This document shows positions 8,135 through 17,091 of a stretch of DNA of 64,000 bases, in pieces. A model generated the notes under the pieces. It was given only the letters and a program-made list of their open reading frames with translations. It searched no databases and was not told where the DNA came from. Positions within the stretch are counted from its first letter, which is position 1. Every line of letters begins with the position of its first letter. Origin of the DNA: Micromonospora sp. NBC_00389 (lineage in GTDB: Bacteria; Actinomycetota; Actinomycetes; Mycobacteriales; Micromonosporaceae); the NCBI RefSeq assembly GCF_036059255.1, contig NZ_CP107947.1, positions 2,604,001-2,668,000 of the forward strand, given 5' to 3'. The position numbers were made by a program, and so were the translations under genes.

Positions 8135-9403
8135 TCAGGTGTCAGCCATCGGTGCCGGGGCGAACAAGGGCGGCACCGGATCGGCCGCCTGGATCGCGGC
8201 AACGACCTGTGTCAGTTGTTGGTAGTCGCCGCTGGCCGCCCTGATGAGGGTGGCCGCATCGGCGTGGTTGCCGAGGTAGCACTCGGCGATGGCTCGCAGG
8301 AGAAACGCGACGCTGCACAGGTCCGGCGGGTCAACACCCGGCCGAATGTCGAGCAGCAGCGACCGCGCGTGCTCCGGCTGCTGGTTGAGCAGGTGGGCCA
8401 GGCTCATAGCGACCCGAGCGGACAACCTGTGCGGCTGCACGTGGAGGCCGATCTGGGCCAGTTCCGAGATCTCCAACACCTCTCGGTGTTCGACCGGCGA
8501 TCTGTTCACCACTGCCGCGTGCAGGTACCACAACCCGAACTGGACGGTAAGCGCCTGCCCGATTGCGGCGGCGGCCATGGGATCGGTGCTGTCGGCGCGA
8601 GCCAGCGCCGCAAGGCGCTCGGCGCCGGCGATGAAGTCTGCCGCCGACTGCGCGTGTCCCCTGCTCCAGCGCCGTTGGAAGGCAGCGAGCGCGAGTCGCG
8701 GGTCGTTGCGGTCGCGAACCGGATCTCCGAGAAGATCGTCGTCAACGTCCCCTTGGGCAAGCGCCCGCAACGTCCGGTATACCTCCTCCTGGTAGTAGCC
8801 CGCCCGTAGCGCGGCGCCGCTGGCCGTTGGCGCCAGGAGCCAGCGAAGCAGGTTGCGGCCGTCACTGTGGGGCGATATCCCGGGAATGAGATTGACCACC
8901 CCGAGCAGCACCGCAACAAGCGCTGCGCCGAGCAGTGCGACGCGGGTCAATGCCGTGCTCGTCAACGCCGTTGCGGCACCGAGCACCGCCGCGGTGCACA
9001 GGTTCGCCATCGGGCCACCGAGGTAGAACAGCACCATCCGCAGCGGCAACGCGGTCGCCGACGACGGCGGGCGGACCGCCACTTCGCTCTGCCACCCGGT
9101 GAAGGGTGCGATCCGGACCGCGATGACCGGCAGACGCAGCAGCTTCGCCGCGACGAGGTGCCCGCACTCGTGCAGGACGACGTGCACCCACAACGACACG
9201 CAGGTGATGCCAACGGCGGCGATCGCACCCGTCACGGACTCGGTGACGAACAGCGCGAACGCCACCGCCTCCAACACCAAGAGGATGGACGCGGCGACCA
9301 GCCGTCGGCGGGTGGTGGTGATCACCGGGAGATAGTACGGCCGGAACAAATAAAGGCCCAGGTACTTGCCGTACGCACGTCGCACACCGCGACGCCGATC
9401 CAC
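8135..9403 (-). CDS. M50 site-2-protease-like membrane protein
   Basis: A 422-residue protein. The N-terminal half has about five membrane segments, with the zinc-protease motif HECGH at residues 78-82 (an HExxH) and a second motif NLIPGISPHSDGRN with Asp181. These are the two catalytic signatures of M50 intramembrane metalloproteases. The C-terminal half (about residues 200-420) is soluble and alpha-helical, like tetratricopeptide repeats. Such enzymes cut membrane-bound regulators or peptides; the substrate here is unknown and no anti-sigma or peptide gene is adjacent. The start is GTG at 9403. Confidence 0.75.
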   Translation of the reverse strand: MDRRRGVRRAYGKYLGLYLFRPYYLPVITTTRRRLVAASILLVLEAVAFALFVTESVTGAIAAVGITCVSLWVHVVLHECGHLVAAKLLRLPVIAVRIAPFTGWQSEVAVRPPSSATALPLRMVLFYLGGPMANLCTAAVLGAATALTSTALTRVALLGAALVAVLLGVVNLIPGISPHSDGRNLLRWLLAPTASGAALRAGYYQEEVYRTLRALAQGDVDDDLLGDPVRDRNDPRLALAAFQRRWSRGHAQSAADFIAGAERLAALARADSTDPMAAAAIGQALTVQFGLWYLHAAVVNRSPVEHREVLEISELAQIGLHVQPHRLSARVAMSLAHLLNQQPEHARSLLLDIRPGVDPPDLCSVAFLLRAIAECYLGNHADAATLIRAASGDYQQLTQVVAAIQAADPVPPLFAPAPMADT

Positions 9404-9787
9404 GTTCGCGATGCCCGCCCGACTTCGCCATTCTCTTTTCAGCCGCCGATAGGGCGGTCATTGACGCCGCTCGACCATGCCGATGATCTTGCGTGGCGGA
9501 TTCCGCCTGCACACACACCGGTTATCGCCGCCCTGGCAGCACTCGGCCTGCCCCACTTATGGGGCAGCTCGACAGGAGCGCGTACCAGGGCAGAGGGTCC
9601 GGGCCCGCGACACCCTCACCGCGCTCCGGGACGAGATCAGCGCACGGCCGCTCCTGTGTGGCCGGACCAGCTCGATTTGGGCGGCCGTCCGGACCTTGGC
9701 GGGCACCCCGGGCGCTGGCTAGGCTTTCGGGGTTTGCCGTGGTCAGGTCCGCCGAGGGTGCACGCACGACGAAGAGCCGGAGCGACC
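9404..9787. other. 384-base region without a supported gene
   Basis: This lies between two divergent genes (8135-9403 leftward, 9788 rightward) and so should hold both promoters. No frame in it has a recognisable protein family, and no clear hairpin or palindrome was found. Confidence 0.5.
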
Positions 9788-12159
9788 GTGTCGCGACAGG
9801 ACGTGAAGCAGGCTGCGGGGGAGTCCACCCCTGCCGAGCCGAACGGCGTGCCGCCGACCCTCACCGAACCGACCCTGCTGACGCCGGCCCCACGGGCGCC
9901 GGCCGCCGGGCCGGCCACTGCCGTCGCGCCGGCCCGGCCGGGACGCGCTGGGCTGACCGCTGTGGCTGCGGTCGTTCTCCTGGAGGCGTTCTGGCTGGTT
10001 GCCGCACTGCCCGGCGCCGCGCTGGTCAGCGACCTGGGTGGGCTGCTGGTCGCCGGCTGGGCCACCGTCGCCTGCGCCCGGGTGGTCCGCCGTCATCCGG
10101 CCCCGCTGCGCCGGTTCTGGACGCTGCTGGCGGTCACCATGGCGCTCGCCGCATTCGGCCGGGCGATCTGGACGGTGCAGCGGCTCGGCGGCGGCGACCT
10201 GCCACACACCCCGCTGGTCGGGGCGGTCTTCACGGCCGGCATCCTCACCGGCACCGCCGCGCTGCTCTGCTCGCCCTCCGCGCCACGGACCGCCGTTGGG
10301 CGGGCCCGGACGCTGCTGGACGGGGTGATCGTCGCGCTGGCCCTGGTGCCGATCGGCTGGGTGCTGGTGTTCCGGGGCGTCGCCGCCGCCGAGCTGGCCG
10401 ATCCGGCGCGCACCCTGGGGCTGCTCTACCCGATGTTCGACCTGATGCAGCTCACGATCCTGGTCGCGGTCTCCGGCCCGGCCCGGCAGGTGTGGCGGCC
10501 GATGAGCGTGCTCGCGGCGAGCCTCACCATCCGGGTGGTCGCCGACGTCGTCTACGTCTCGCTGGTCGCGCGCGGCGACTACGCCGCCGGTCACCCGATC
10601 GACCTGTGCTGGCCGCTGAGCTACCTGCTGATCGGCCTGGCGACCCGGAACCCGCCGCCGCTGGACTGCGACGGCACCGACGACACCGCCGAGTCACCTC
10701 CGCCGCCGTGGTGGCGGGTGGCGTTGCCGTACCTGCCGGTCGGAGGGGCCATCATCGCGGTGGTGCTGGCCCGCCGCCCAACCGGGCAGACCCCACAACT
10801 GGTCTTCGTGACCATGATGGTGCTGCTGGCCGCCCTCGCCCTGCGCCAGGGGCTGGCCGCCAACGAGAACCTGCGTCTGGTGGCCCGGCTGCGCCGGCTC
10901 GCGTACGGCGACCAGCTCACCGCGGCTGCCCAACCGGCTGCTGTTCAACCGGAGGCTGCGCCTGGCCCTGCGCGACGGCCGGCCGGTGGCCGTACTGCTG
11001 CTCGACCTGGACGGGTTCAAGCAGGTCAACGACCGGTTCGGGCACGCCACCGGCGACACCCTGCTGACCGGGCTGGCGGCCCGGATGCGAGCCGCGGTGG
11101 ACGGCGACGGCACCATCGCCCGGCTCGGCGGGGACGAGTTCGCGGTGCTGGTCGACGGCGACCGGCCCGTGCCCCCCGAGCGGCTGGCCCAACGGCTGCT
11201 GGATGCCCTGCAACCCTCCGACGGCGACGACGACGTCGGCGTGCACCCGTCGGCGAGCATCGGCATCGCCGAGTACGGCCCGCCAGCACGCCTCCCACTC
11301 CGACCTCCTGCGCGACGCCGACATCGCCATGTACGCGGCCAAGGCGGCCGGTAAGTCCGCCTACCGGACGTGCACCCCGGCGCTGCGCGAGTCGGCCGTC
11401 TCCCGGGCCGAGCTGATCGCCGACCTGCGCCGGGCGGTCGACGAGGAGCAGCTGCACCTGGAGTTTCAGCCCATCGTCGACCTGGCCACCGGCGCGGTGC
11501 GCAGCGCCGAGGCGCTGGTGCGGTGGCGGCACCCCCGGCTCGGGATGCTGCCGCCGGCCCGGTTCCTGCCGCTGGCCGAGGAGACCGGGCTGATCCTGCC
11601 GATCGACCGTTGGGTGATCCACGAGGCGTGCCGGGCCGCGGCGACCTGGCGGGACCGGGCGCCGGACGCGACCGTGGCGGTGAACATCGCCGCGGCGCAC
11701 CTGCGCCGGCCGGACCTGATCGCCACGGTCACCGCGGCCACCGCCAGCGCGGGGCTGGCGCCGCGCGCGTTGACCCTGGAGCTGACCGAGTCGGCGCTGA
11801 TCGAGGGGACCGACGCGGTGCTGGAGCGGCTGCGCCAGCTCCGGGAGTTGGGCCTCCAGATCGCCATCGACGACTTCGGCACCGGTTACTCCTCGCTGAG
11901 CTATCTGCACCGCATCCCGGCCACCGAGCTGAAGATCGACCGCTCGTTCGTGGCCCGGTTGGGGGCGGACGACCGGGCGTACGCCACGGTGGAGATGGTC
12001 ACGCGGCTGGCCGGCGCGTTCGACCTGGCGGTGGTGGCCGAGGGCGTGGAGACCGAGCGCCAGCACGAGGCGGTCACCGCGATCGGCTGCCCGCGCGGCC
12101 AGGGCTATCTGTACGGGCGACCGGACGGCCCCGCCATGGTGGGTCAGAATCGGGCTTGA
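9788..12159 (+). pseudogene. GGDEF-EAL membrane protein interrupted by two frameshifts
   Basis: Starting at GTG 9788, the frame encodes a membrane sensor of about ten hydrophobic segments ending LRRLAYGDQLT. The GGDEF domain then continues in the next frame (LPNRLLFNRRLRLALRDG) after an apparent one-base gain near 10922-10926. That frame carries an intact GGDEF motif (RLGGDEFAVL). A second one-base gain near 11277-11280 moves to the third frame, which reads RQHASHSDLLRDADIAMYAAK and a full EAL domain with AEALVRW and DDFGTGYSSL, ending at 12159. The intact gene would make and degrade cyclic di-GMP. Both shifts are in the same direction and do not compensate. They are either true decay or two sequencing errors. 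Confidence 0.75.
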
Positions 12160-12186
12160 CCCTCACGTAGCGGCAGGCGAGAGCCT
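12156..12186 (+). promoter_or_regulatory. Putative MerR-type promoter for the TipA-like gene
   Basis: TTGACC at 12156-12161 overlaps the stop codon of the upstream EAL frame. It is followed by a 19-base spacer, longer than the usual 17, and GAGCCT at 12181-12186 as a possible -10. Long 19-base spacers are the hallmark of promoters twisted open by MerR-family regulators. The downstream gene starts 23 bases later and encodes such a regulator, so autoregulation is likely. Confidence 0.45.
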
Positions 12187-12209
12187 GGTTTCCGGAAGGG
12201 AGGGGAACC

Positions 12210-12968
12210 ATGGCGTACACGGTGGGTCAGGTGGCGAAGGTCGCCGGCGTGACGGTACGGACGCTGCACCACTACGACGAGATCGGGTTGCTCTCGCCGA
12301 GCGGACGGACCACGGCCGGCTACCGCCGCTACGACGACGCGGACCTGGAACGGTTGCAACTCGTCCTGTACTACCGGGAGCTGGGTTTCCCGCTTGAGGA
12401 GATCGCCGCGATCATCGACGACCCGGCGGCCGACCCGGCCGCGCACCTGCGTCGTCAGCACGACCTGCTGACGGTGCGGATCAAGCGGTTGCAGGAGATG
12501 GTTACGGCGATCGAGTTCGCGATGGAGGCGAGCAAGTTGAACATCCAACTCACCCCGGAGGAGCGGTTCGAGGTCTTCGGCGACTTCAACCCGGAGGAGC
12601 ACGAGGCCGAGGCGGAACAGCGCTGGGGCGACAGCGAGGCGTACCGGGAGTCGAACCGGCGGGCCTCCCGCTACAGCAAGGACGACTGGCTGCGGATCAA
12701 GGCGGAGAACGAGGACTGGGGTCGGCGGATCGTCGCGGCGCTGGCCTCGGGCGCGCCAGCGGACAGTCCGGAGGTGATGGAGTTGGCCGAGGAACACCGG
12801 CAGATCATCAGCCGCTGGTTCTACGAGTGCTCGTACGAGGTGCACACCGGACTGGCCGACATGTACCTGGCCGACGAGCGGTTCACCAGGCACTACGAGA
12901 ACATCGCGCCGGGCCTGGCCGCGTACCTGAACGAGGCGATCCACGCCAACGCGATCAGCCGCGCCTGA
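12210..12968 (+). CDS. TipA-like MerR-family regulator
   Basis: A 252-residue protein. Residues 1-110 form a MerR DNA-binding domain and dimerisation helix (YTVGQVAKVAGVTVRTLHHYDEIGLL). Residues 125-250 form a TipAS antibiotic-recognition domain, with RWFYECSYEVHTGLADMY containing the cysteine that in TipAL is the attachment site for thiopeptides, and HYENIAPGLAAYLNEAI at the end. In Streptomyces such proteins sense thiostrepton-type antibiotics and activate their own promoter. A GGAGGGGAACC ribosome-binding site precedes ATG 12210. No resistance gene lies next to it; a perfect hairpin follows. Confidence 0.88.
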   Translation: MAYTVGQVAKVAGVTVRTLHHYDEIGLLSPSGRTTAGYRRYDDADLERLQLVLYYRELGFPLEEIAAIIDDPAADPAAHLRRQHDLLTVRIKRLQEMVTAIEFAMEASKLNIQLTPEERFEVFGDFNPEEHEAEAEQRWGDSEAYRESNRRASRYSKDDWLRIKAENEDWGRRIVAALASGAPADSPEVMELAEEHRQIISRWFYECSYEVHTGLADMYLADERFTRHYENIAPGLAAYLNEAIHANAISRA

Positions 12969-12998
12969 TCGGGCGGGGCACAGACCCGGAACAGCGGC

Positions 12999-13033
12999 CG
13001 GTGCGGTCCGGCTACTCTGGCCGGACCGCACCG
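12999..13033 (+). terminator. Intrinsic terminator hairpin after the TipA-like gene
   Basis: A perfect 14-base inverted repeat (12999-13012 with 13020-13033) with a 7-base loop, 30 bases after the stop codon. No T-run. Confidence 0.7.
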
Positions 13034-13083
13034 CGGTCAGCGTCGATCGGCCACCGGCCGGCGGGCGTGCCGCCCGGGGGGAG

Positions 13084-13875
13084 ATGACCGTGAAGAAGCC
13101 GAAGCTGGTCGCCGCTGGCGCCATTCTCGCCGTGGCGGTAGCCGCCGGGGCGTGGGCCCTGGTCGCCACCGGCGACGAGCCGGACGCGGGCCGTCCGGCG
13201 GCCGACGCGTCACCCGCCCCGGCCGCGACCGATCCGGTCAGCGTGCTGGTCGCCGCCGCCGGGAAGATCGACCAGCAGACGTACAAGCTGACCGTGAGCA
13301 CCGGCGGGGCGTCGGGCGGGGACGGCACGGTGCTGCTGTGGGACCCGAAGGCGCGGCGTGGTCTGGAGACCACCTCGCTCAAGGTGCCCACCGGCGAGGT
13401 GAAGATCGAACGCCTGACCACCGGGCCGGACGTCTACGTGCGGGTCACCGCCCCGGACCGCCGGATCCCGGTCTGGGACGGCAGCACCTGGTGGCACGTG
13501 GGCGCGCCGGGTGCCCCGGCCGGCAAGCAGGGCCTGGACAACACCCGGCTGGCCGGCACGCTGACCGCGCCGGCGCAGGTCCGGCAGACCGGCGTCCGGG
13601 AGTACGCCGGCACGCTGGACCTGCGCGAGGCCGGCGAGGTGCTGGGCAGCGGGGTCGGAACGGTGCTCGGCGAGCGGGCCGGGGCGGTGCCGTTCACCGC
13701 CACCGTCGACGAGCAGGGGCGGCTGGTCCGCTACCGGATCGAGCTGGCCAGCGAGCAGTCGCAGACCGCGCAGCTGGACCTGACGTACTCGGACTTCGGG
13801 CTGTCGGTGGCGGCCGACCCGCCGGCGGCCGATCTGGTCGGCGAGGACCCGCCGGAGAACATCCCCGGCGCCTGA
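13084..13875 (+). CDS. Secreted LppX/LprAFG-like protein without lipobox
   Basis: A 263-residue exported protein. It begins MTVKKPKLVAAGAILAVAV, a signal peptide or membrane anchor, followed by an Ala/Pro-rich linker. A beta-rich domain then runs from about residue 50 to the end (QQTYKLTVSTGG, WDGSTWWHVGAP, LDLTYSDFGLSV). The pattern resembles the LppX/LprG lipid-carrier lipoproteins and their secreted actinomycete relatives. No lipobox cysteine is present, so it is probably soluble or anchored by its N-terminal helix. The assignment is by pattern and moderate. It converges on the serine hydrolase gene with an 8-base gap. Confidence 0.6.
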   Translation: MTVKKPKLVAAGAILAVAVAAGAWALVATGDEPDAGRPAADASPAPAATDPVSVLVAAAGKIDQQTYKLTVSTGGASGGDGTVLLWDPKARRGLETTSLKVPTGEVKIERLTTGPDVYVRVTAPDRRIPVWDGSTWWHVGAPGAPAGKQGLDNTRLAGTLTAPAQVRQTGVREYAGTLDLREAGEVLGSGVGTVLGERAGAVPFTATVDEQGRLVRYRIELASEQSQTAQLDLTYSDFGLSVAADPPAADLVGEDPPENIPGA

Positions 13876-13883
13876 CGCCCGGC

Positions 13884-15281
13884 TCACTCCTCGTACGCCC
13901 CGCCGGCCGGGCTGACCAGGAAGTCGTAGACGGTGCGGGCCATCCGGCGGACCGTCTCGTCGCCGGTGTCCATCGGCCCGGCGGTGAGGAACGCGACGGC
14001 GGTCTCCGAGCCGGGGATCAGGTAGTAGCCGACGTCGTGTGAGGCGTCCGGCAGGTCACCGGTCTTGTGCGCCACCGGCACGCCGGGCGGCAGCGCCGCC
14101 GGGATCTTGGTGTTCAGGGTCTGCTCCCGCATGAAGCCGATCATCAGGTCGCGGGAGGCGGGGGTGAGGATCTCTGCGTCCCAGACCGCGCCGAGCAGCG
14201 AGACCACGTCGTCCGGGCTGGTGTAGTTCTCCTCGCCGCGCAGCGCGGCCGCGCTGTCGAGCATCCGGCGGGCCAGGATGGTCGAGCGCTGGTTCATCGA
14301 GTCGATCAGCGCGTTGACCGGGGCGAACCCACCCAGGTAGGTGATCAGCACGTTCGCGGCGATGTTGTCGCTGTACTTGATCAGGTACTGGGCGAGCCGG
14401 TGCAGGGTGACCACCTGCGGGAACGTCTCGAATTGCAGCTGGCCGGTGCCGCCGACCACGTCCGCCGGGGTGACCAGCACCCCGTCGTCGAGGGAGACCT
14501 GTCCACAGTCGACGCGGCGGAGCAGCTCGACCAGGATCCACAGCTTGATCACGCTGGCGGCCTTGGGGCGGAGCGCCCCGTTGACCGCGATCTGCTGATC
14601 GCCGTACCGGCCGGACAGGTCGCGGACGGTGACCCCGGCCGGGTTGAGGCTCGCGTCGGCGACCACCCGGGCGAGTTGCCCGCTGAGCGGAAACAGTCGG
14701 GCTCCCGCCACCGGGTCGGTGGGCGGCTGCGGGCTGGTGACCACCACGCCGGTCAGCTCGGTCGGCGGGTGGTACCGCCGGGTCACCGCAAGCGTGCCCT
14801 CGCTCCGTCCGACCAGGGGCACCCGGTAGCGGTAGCTGCTGCCCTCGACGGTGACCTCGCCGCTGGCCACCCCGGCGGCGACCCGCATGTCCGGGTCGGC
14901 GACCCGGCCGGTGTCGCCGTCGCAGGCGCGGTACCGCACGGTGTGCCCGAGTGAGTCCACCGCGAACACCCCGCCGGGGAACGACAGCCAGGACACCTCG
15001 CTGGTCGGTGCCCGCTCCGGAGTCGGCTCCGCCCCAGGCTCGTCCCCCGCCTCCGCCTCGCCGTACCCCGGCTCGGCCCCGTACCCCGGCTCGGTTGTGG
15101 GCCCCGGGCCGGGGCCGTCGGCGGTGGCCGGCCCGGTCGTCGCCACCACGGCCAGCGCGACCACCGCCGCCAGCCACTTCAGGGGTACCCGGAAGAACGG
15201 ACCCGACTGGGAAGATGAGGGCTTCTTGTCGCTTTTTCTCACGTTTGCACGATATGAAGCGCCGGAGGCGGTTGGGGTCAT
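13884..15281 (-). CDS. Secreted class A beta-lactamase-fold serine hydrolase
   Basis: A 465-residue protein with an N-terminal membrane/signal segment (PLKWLAAVVALAVVATTG), then a Gly/Pro/Glu-rich linker and an extra domain of about 130 residues. The C-terminal penicillin-binding/beta-lactamase fold carries ASVIK (SxxK, Ser near residue 241), SDN near residue 302 and HKTG near residue 404. All three active-site motifs are present. The family is Beta-lactamase2 (PF13354); whether it hydrolyses beta-lactams or acts on cell wall is unknown. An ATG at 15281 is used; GTG 15296 or an internal GTG just before KSDKKPSSSQSG are alternatives. It lies 45 bases downstream of the kinase gene. Confidence 0.82.
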   Translation of the reverse strand: MTPTASGASYRANVRKSDKKPSSSQSGPFFRVPLKWLAAVVALAVVATTGPATADGPGPGPTTEPGYGAEPGYGEAEAGDEPGAEPTPERAPTSEVSWLSFPGGVFAVDSLGHTVRYRACDGDTGRVADPDMRVAAGVASGEVTVEGSSYRYRVPLVGRSEGTLAVTRRYHPPTELTGVVVTSPQPPTDPVAGARLFPLSGQLARVVADASLNPAGVTVRDLSGRYGDQQIAVNGALRPKAASVIKLWILVELLRRVDCGQVSLDDGVLVTPADVVGGTGQLQFETFPQVVTLHRLAQYLIKYSDNIAANVLITYLGGFAPVNALIDSMNQRSTILARRMLDSAAALRGEENYTSPDDVVSLLGAVWDAEILTPASRDLMIGFMREQTLNTKIPAALPPGVPVAHKTGDLPDASHDVGYYLIPGSETAVAFLTAGPMDTGDETVRRMARTVYDFLVSPAGGAYEE

Positions 15282-15326
15282 CGGGACTGGCGTCACCCGT
15301 CCGGGCGGCCATGTCCTGACAAGCGC

Positions 15327-16865
15327 TCAACCCTGGATGAGGCCCGTGGGCAGGCCGGGTGCCATCCGGCGCATCGAGGTGAAGGTGGGCACCAGCGCCT
15401 CGTACAGCTCGGCGAAGAGCGGCAGAAGCGCCGCGTACGTGGCGGCGGCGGCTGGGTCGGGGCGGACCGTCTCCTCGATCCGCACGAGGTCGAAGGCCAC
15501 GTCGATGCTGGGGATCAGCCCCAACGCCTGCATGCCGAGCATGGCCGCGCCGAAGCTCGACCCCTCGGGCCCGGTCGCGAAGCTCACCGGCAGGCCGAGC
15601 ACGTCGGCGAGCATCTGCCGCCACAGGCCGCTGCGGGCGAAGCCGCCGCCAGCCCGGACCTCACGGACCTCGTTGCCGGCCGCGCGCACCGAGCTGAGCA
15701 CCAGCGCGAGCTGCTGACAGACCCCCTCGAGCGCGGCGCGCACCAGGTGCTCGCGGCGGTGCCCATGGGTCAGCCCCACGTACGCGCCGCGGGGCAGCGC
15801 GCTCCAGTGCGGCGCCCGCTCGCTGTGCAGGTACGGCAGCATGATGAGCCCGCCCGAGCCGACCGGCGCCCGGGCCGCCAGTGCGACCAGCTCCTCCTCG
15901 GAGTGCGCGCCCAGGTCCGGGGCGAGCGCTTCACCGGCCCAGCGGAGCACGATGCCGCCGTTGTTGATCGCGCCGCCGACCGTCCAGCGATCCTCGGTCA
16001 GCGCGTAGCAGAACACCCCGCCGAGCGGGTCCACGCCGGGCCGCTCGACCATCACCCGCATCGCGCCGCTGGTGCCGATCGAGCAGGCCACCATGCCGGG
16101 GTGCACCGCGCCCAGGCCCAGGTTCGCCAACGGCCCGTCGCCGGCGCCGACCACCACCGGGGTGCGCTGCGGCAGGCCGGTCGCCGCCGCGGCCTGCGGG
16201 GTGAGCCCGGGCAGTACGGCGGTGGTGGAGACCAGTTGGGGCAACTGCTCCTCGGTGATACCGGCGATGGCCAGTGCCTCGCTGTCCCACTCCAGCTTGT
16301 GGATGTCCATCAGGCCGGTGCCCGAGGCGACGGAGTGGTCGGTGACCAGCACCTCGCAGAGCCGCAGCAGCACCCAGTCCTTGATGCCGACCCAGTGCGC
16401 CACCCGTTCGAAGAGTTTCGGTTCCTGCTCGGCGAACCAGAGCAGCTTGGGCAGTGGCGCCATCGGGTGCATCGGCGTCCCGGTGCGTCGGTGCAGGGCC
16501 AGGCCGGACGGCACCGCCCGCAGGCGCTCGGCCTGCCGAGTGGATCGCGCGTCGGCCCAGGTCACGGACCGAGTGAGCGGAACGCCGTCCGCGTCCAGAC
16601 CGATCAGGCTGTGCATGGCGGAGCCGAACGACAGCCCGGCTACCGGCTCGGACAGCTCGGCCACCACCGCGCGGATCGATATGAGCACCGCGTCGAGGAT
16701 GACCTGCGGGTCCTGCTCGGCGTACCCGGGCTGCGGGTCGTCCAGCGGGTAGCCGGCCGTGTGGCTGGCGAATTGTCGGCCATTGGCGCCGTACGCGACG
16801 ACCTTGGTGCTGGTGGTGCCGATGTCGACCCCGATCACCACCTCGGGCCGGGTTTCCTGCGGCAC
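15327..16865 (-). CDS. FGGY carbohydrate kinase, gluconokinase-like
   Basis: A 512-residue sugar kinase of the FGGY family. The N-terminal ATPase lobe begins VVIGVDIGTTSTKVVAY, with SGTGLMDI and VVVGAGDGPLANLG in the middle. The second lobe has CSIGTSGAMRVM, GGAINNGGIVL and EVRAGGGFARSGLW. The best match is the gluconate kinase subgroup (GntK of the FGGY type), which phosphorylates D-gluconate to 6-phosphogluconate; other aldonate or pentulose substrates are possible. GTG 16865 sits 10 bases after a GGAGG sequence and is chosen over GTG 16874. No sugar transporter or dehydrogenase is beside it. Confidence 0.8.
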   Translation of the reverse strand: MPQETRPEVVIGVDIGTTSTKVVAYGANGRQFASHTAGYPLDDPQPGYAEQDPQVILDAVLISIRAVVAELSEPVAGLSFGSAMHSLIGLDADGVPLTRSVTWADARSTRQAERLRAVPSGLALHRRTGTPMHPMAPLPKLLWFAEQEPKLFERVAHWVGIKDWVLLRLCEVLVTDHSVASGTGLMDIHKLEWDSEALAIAGITEEQLPQLVSTTAVLPGLTPQAAAATGLPQRTPVVVGAGDGPLANLGLGAVHPGMVACSIGTSGAMRVMVERPGVDPLGGVFCYALTEDRWTVGGAINNGGIVLRWAGEALAPDLGAHSEEELVALAARAPVGSGGLIMLPYLHSERAPHWSALPRGAYVGLTHGHRREHLVRAALEGVCQQLALVLSSVRAAGNEVREVRAGGGFARSGLWRQMLADVLGLPVSFATGPEGSSFGAAMLGMQALGLIPSIDVAFDLVRIEETVRPDPAAAATYAALLPLFAELYEALVPTFTSMRRMAPGLPTGLIQG

Positions 16866-17091
16866 GACCCTCACCCCCTCCGTACGGCGGCATCGCCACC
16901 CGGCTGCGGCTGACGTTACCGAGCGAGACGGCGCTCCGGACCGAATGAGTGTCGGCAGCAGTATCGCCCTATCGTGCAATTTGCTCCGCCGATCGGGTAC
17001 TTCGCCCTTTTTTGGCGTGTCCGGGCGGCGCGCCGCCGCTGTTAAAAGGTGTGACACCCCGGTTGGTGGCCAGCGCGGCGGAGGAGTCGGC

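Noticed and set aside
8867..9787. In-frame extension upstream of the GGDEF-EAL gene
   Set aside because: It runs antisense to the membrane protease gene, and its product is Gln/Arg-rich and low in hydrophobic residues. The GTG at 9788 directly precedes family-like sequence.
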